A program made the translations under genes and the position numbers. Below the pieces are notes generated by a model. That model was given only the letters and a program-made list of their open reading frames with translations. It did no database searches and was not told where the DNA came from. 64,000 nucleotides of DNA, from positions 1-64,000 of the forward strand of contig NZ_QVMQ01000009.1 in assembly GCF_010501105.1 (NCBI RefSeq), in the 5' to 3' direction. Of this stretch, positions 61,287 to 64,000 are shown piece after piece. The stretch is from Dysgonomonas sp. 511. Its GTDB lineage: Bacteria > Bacteroidota > Bacteroidia > Bacteroidales > Dysgonomonadaceae. How positions within the stretch are numbered: position 1 is the stretch's first letter; each line of letters begins with the position of its first letter.

Positions 61287-62738
61287 ATGATAAAAATAAA
61301 CATCCGCTATTGGCTAATAATCTTCATTTTAACGCCTTACCTGCTCGCAGCACAAACAAAACAACAATCGGCAATCAGCACTTTTGTGAAAAATCCCGCC
61401 CTGAAACATGCCTCGGTGGGCGTATGTGTAAAAGACATGACAGGCAAGACCATAGCCTCCCACAATATGGATAAAGCCCTGACACCTGCATCCATCCTCA
61501 AGATAATTACTACTGCCACCGCATTGGAAGTGCTGGGCAGCGAATATACATACCGCACGACCCTGGCAAAAGAAAGAGGCAAAAACAACCACTTGCTTAT
61601 ACATGGTTACGGCGACCCTACATTGGGAACCGAATACCTGGACAACACACCCGAAGCATTCCTGCCGGCTTGGACAAATGCAATAAAAAGCAACATAGAT
61701 TCATCCAACACATTAGACATAACCGTAATCGACAATTACTTCGGCTACGATGGCATCGCCCAACGCTGGACTTACCAGGATATAGGCAACCATTACGGGG
61801 CGGCAACTTATGGCATCAGCATATACGACAACCTGTACAAAGTCTATTTCGACACCACCCGCCCCGATACCTGCCCGGTAATCAGGGGGACAAAGCCCGA
61901 AATAAAAAGCCTGAATTTCCATAATACTTTAACAATAAACAAGACAGGCAAAGACAACGGATATATACACGGTGTACCCTTATCGAACGAAAGGTTGCTC
62001 ACCGGTAATATCCCTAGCGGAAAAACCTGGTTCAGCCTAAAAGGCGATATCCCCAATCCGGGGCAACTGCTGGCTGATGTAGTAGCCACCCAATTAAAAA
62101 GCAACGGATATAATATAGCGACAACCCACACCACACTCGAACGCTACCGCCAACAGATGCACAGCAAGAAAAAGGATGCATTTGACGAAGAGGTATTTTA
62201 TAGTCACAAATCGTATCCGATGAAGGAGATCGTAAAAGACATAAACTACCGCAGCAACAACCACTATGCCGAACATGTAATACGCACGATAGGAAGGACA
62301 AAAAACGCCGACATCTATTCTTCTGCTTTGGACGAAGGCATCAGCAAAACCAAAACCCTGTGGAAACTGCGCGGGCTGAATACCGAACCCCTCACCATGT
62401 TCGACGGCAGCGGGCTTTCGCCATCGAATGCTGTAAGCCCTGCCTTTATGTGCGAACTGCTGGTCTATATGCAGGCAAAAAGCAAAAATGCAAAAGCCTT
62501 CCTCGAATCGCTGCCCAAAGCAGGGAAAGAGGGCACCGTACGCTACCGCCTGCGTGGCACAAGGCTCGCCGGAAAAGTATATATGAAAAGCGGAAGCATA
62601 TTCGGTGTACGCTGTTTCTCCGGTTATTATGTAGAGGGTGCGAAAAAGTATGCCTTTACCGTGATGGTCAATAAATACAACGGTACGACCGCACAGGTAA
62701 ATAAGGCGATTGACGATTTGCTATTATCTTTATTCTGA
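61287..62738 (+). CDS. dacB: D-alanyl-D-alanine carboxypeptidase/endopeptidase (PBP4 type)
   Basis: A 483-residue periplasmic class C penicillin-binding protein that trims peptidoglycan peptides. A signal peptide (residues 1-22) ends in LLAAQ. Active-site motifs are SILK (Ser 69, Lys 72), SNN in YRSNNHYAEH, and KSG in YMKSGSIFGV near the C-terminus. The insertion between the first two motifs is normal for PBP4. All three motifs are intact. It is divergent from the AI-2E family gene. Confidence 0.93.
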   Translation: MIKINIRYWLIIFILTPYLLAAQTKQQSAISTFVKNPALKHASVGVCVKDMTGKTIASHNMDKALTPASILKIITTATALEVLGSEYTYRTTLAKERGKNNHLLIHGYGDPTLGTEYLDNTPEAFLPAWTNAIKSNIDSSNTLDITVIDNYFGYDGIAQRWTYQDIGNHYGAATYGISIYDNLYKVYFDTTRPDTCPVIRGTKPEIKSLNFHNTLTINKTGKDNGYIHGVPLSNERLLTGNIPSGKTWFSLKGDIPNPGQLLADVVATQLKSNGYNIATTHTTLERYRQQMHSKKKDAFDEEVFYSHKSYPMKEIVKDINYRSNNHYAEHVIRTIGRTKNADIYSSALDEGISKTKTLWKLRGLNTEPLTMFDGSGLSPSNAVSPAFMCELLVYMQAKSKNAKAFLESLPKAGKEGTVRYRLRGTRLAGKVYMKSGSIFGVRCFSGYYVEGAKKYAFTVMVNKYNGTTAQVNKAIDDLLLSLF

Positions 62739-62803
62739 TTATCCTTTTTGCTAAATTTTGGTGAATTTAGCAACACAATAAGCCATTGTGTTCTACGATT
62801 TTG

Positions 62804-62811
62804 TATCTTTG
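62804..62811 (+). promoter_or_regulatory. -7 box (TATCTTTG) for galE
   Basis: TATCTTTG lies 25 bases before the galE ATG at 62836. Because it falls after the in-frame ATG at 62788, it supports the shorter gene. Confidence 0.5.
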
Positions 62812-62835
62812 TATCTCAATCTAAAAAACCTAAAG

Positions 62836-63870
62836 ATGAAAGGCAAAATCCTAGTAACAGGCGGAACCGGATACATCGGTTCGCACACAGTAGTAGAATT
62901 GCAGAATGCCGGCTATTCGGTAGTCGTTATCGACAATTTATCGAACTCAAACACCGATTCCATCGATGGAGTTGAACGTATCACAGGTATAAGGCCTGCT
63001 TTCGAAAAACTCGATTGCAACGACCTCGATGGCCTGCGCAACCTCTTTCAAAAGCACTCCGACATCAAAGGGATCATCCATTTTGCAGCAAGCAAGGCTG
63101 TTGGCGAATCGGTACAAAAACCATTGTTGTATTACAGGAACAACCTGAACTCGCTTATCAACCTGCTCGACCTGATGCCTGAGTTTGGTATCAAAAACAT
63201 TGTATTCTCGTCATCGTGTACTGTTTATGGCGAGCCCGACCACAACCCGATAGACGAATCGGCTCCGGTGAAACCGGCAGAATCGCCTTACGGAAATACC
63301 AAGCAGATAAACGAAGAGATTATAAAAGACTTCGTTCGTTCGGGGGCAGATATAAACAGTATCATACTCCGCTACTTCAACCCGATTGGTGCGCATCCAT
63401 CGGCAGAAATAGGAGAGCTGCCTAATGGTGTGCCTCAAAACCTTGTGCCGTATATCACACAAACGGCTATGGGTGTGCGCGAGCAACTGAGCGTTTTCGG
63501 CGACGACTACAATACTCCCGACGGCTCTTGCATCCGCGACTTTATCAATGTGGTAGACTTGGCAAAAGCCCATGTAATAGCAATAGACCGCATGTTGGGA
63601 GAGAAATCTGCCGATAAAGTGGAGGTTTTCAACCTGGGAACCGGCCGCGGGGTTTCGGTTCTCGAACTTATCAATGTATTTGAAAAAGTATCGGGCAAGA
63701 AACTCAACTACAAAATAGTAGGACGCCGCGAAGGTGATATAGAGAAGATATGGGCCGAGCCTAAGCATGCCAACACTGTGCTGGGATGGACTGCCAAAGA
63801 AAATATCGACGACACTATGCTTTCGGCTTGGAACTGGCAGCTTAAGCTTCGCGAGAAAGGAATAATGTAA
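62836..63870 (+). CDS. galE: UDP-glucose 4-epimerase
   Basis: 344 residues, short-chain dehydrogenase fold. The NAD-binding GGTGYIGSHTVVEL is at about 8-21. NIVFSSSCTVYG carries the catalytic Ser, SPYGNTK the Tyr-x3-Lys pair, and RYFNPIGAHPSAEIGE a substrate loop typical of GalE. It interconverts UDP-glucose and UDP-galactose. Start: ATG 62836 places the glycine motif correctly; an ATG at 62788 lies upstream of the promoter-like TATCTTTG. The shared GAAGGTGTCC hairpin follows 27 bases after the stop. Confidence 0.95.
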   Translation: MKGKILVTGGTGYIGSHTVVELQNAGYSVVVIDNLSNSNTDSIDGVERITGIRPAFEKLDCNDLDGLRNLFQKHSDIKGIIHFAASKAVGESVQKPLLYYRNNLNSLINLLDLMPEFGIKNIVFSSSCTVYGEPDHNPIDESAPVKPAESPYGNTKQINEEIIKDFVRSGADINSIILRYFNPIGAHPSAEIGELPNGVPQNLVPYITQTAMGVREQLSVFGDDYNTPDGSCIRDFINVVDLAKAHVIAIDRMLGEKSADKVEVFNLGTGRGVSVLELINVFEKVSGKKLNYKIVGRREGDIEKIWAEPKHANTVLGWTAKENIDDTMLSAWNWQLKLREKGIM

Positions 63871-63897
63871 TACGCCCGTCTACAGCATATATAAAAG

Positions 63898-63930
63898 GAA
63901 GGTGTCCCGAAAATGATAAAGGACACCTTC
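63898..63930 (+). terminator. Hairpin of the GAAGGTGTCC family, copy 3
   Basis: Arms 63898-63907 and 63921-63930 are identical to copies 1 and 2; the loop is CGAAAATGATAAA and TTTG follows. Likely the galE terminator. Confidence 0.75.
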
Positions 63931-63956
63931 TTTGTGTTTCTGTTGTGGAGTGTTCA

Positions 63957-63988
63957 AAAAGTGAGTGGCTTCGCATCTAATCACTTTT
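63957..63988. terminator. Second hairpin at window end
   Basis: AAAAGTGA (63957-63964) and TCACTTTT (63981-63988) pair around a 16-base loop. It probably belongs to a minus-strand gene off the right edge, or forms a double terminator with copy 3. Confidence 0.35.
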
Positions 63989-64000
63989 GAGACATCTTCT

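Noticed and set aside
1..64000. tRNA or rRNA genes
   Set aside because: No TPsiC-arm-like GGTTCGA-type sequences in a cloverleaf context and no rRNA blocks were noticed on reading; a covariance-model search would be needed to be certain.

Overview
The window looks like chromosomal DNA of a Bacteroidetes bacterium, most likely Bacteroidales close to Dysgonomonas. That placement is inference. It rests on TAnnTTTG-type promoter boxes, weak ribosome binding sites, TonB-C-like, DUF4831, DUF1573, DUF3127 and DUF5856 families, and an RteC/tyrosine-integrase scar of the Bacteroides conjugative-transposon type. About 48 protein genes can be supported. I see no tRNA, rRNA or CRISPR array.

Layout. 1-1.6 kb is a decayed integrative element (frameshifted rteC, 43-residue integrase stump). 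1.6-7.2 kb is housekeeping: HAD phosphatase, Dps-like protein, miaA, a TonB-C-like lipoprotein, rsfS and ftsH. 7.6-15.9 kb is a five-gene co-directional cluster: HEAT membrane protein, processive GT2 synthase, TPR plus outer-membrane barrel, DUF4838 lipoprotein, DUF1573 lipoprotein. It has the logic of a synthase-dependent exopolysaccharide system such as Pga, but with different accessory parts. 15.9-19.2 kb holds pyrC, a CYTH protein and a DUF4831 gene whose signal peptide is cut off by a repeat. 19.4-30.4 kb has an ArsC/Spx-like protein, tamB, an acyltransferase, a SIS isomerase, a Wzx-like flippase, a hemerythrin protein with a LuxR-type regulator, and a DUF2156 protein. 30.5-40.5 kb has polA, a small secreted protein and four tandem paralogues of a polytopic GT-C/YfhO-like membrane protein. 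40.5-42 kb is an acyltransferase gene bracketed by two copies of a foldback element with target duplications. 42.2-48.3 kb holds DUF2625, an unknown, rsmE, a secreted unknown, and two divergent phosphatase paralogues, one lacking its catalytic Arg. 48.7-52.8 kb is a yicC-gmk-nadD-pepP-folP operon bracketed by inverted copies of a GC-rich non-coding element. 53.6-64 kb has a phage-like HTH protein, a PurF-like amidotransferase, dnaX split at an A11 run, a DUF3127 protein, a frameshifted acyltransferase, an AI-2E-family protein, dacB and galE.

Second-look items: the PGA-like cluster, the dnaX slippage-type junction, the four-paralogue GT-C array, the foldback elements with clear target duplications and inverted loops, and the GC-rich element. 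Three genes (rteC, dnaX, the 59 kb acyltransferase) are each broken by one surplus A in an A-run. This may be real (slippage, phase variation) or a homopolymer sequencing error, and raw reads should decide before any of them is called biology.
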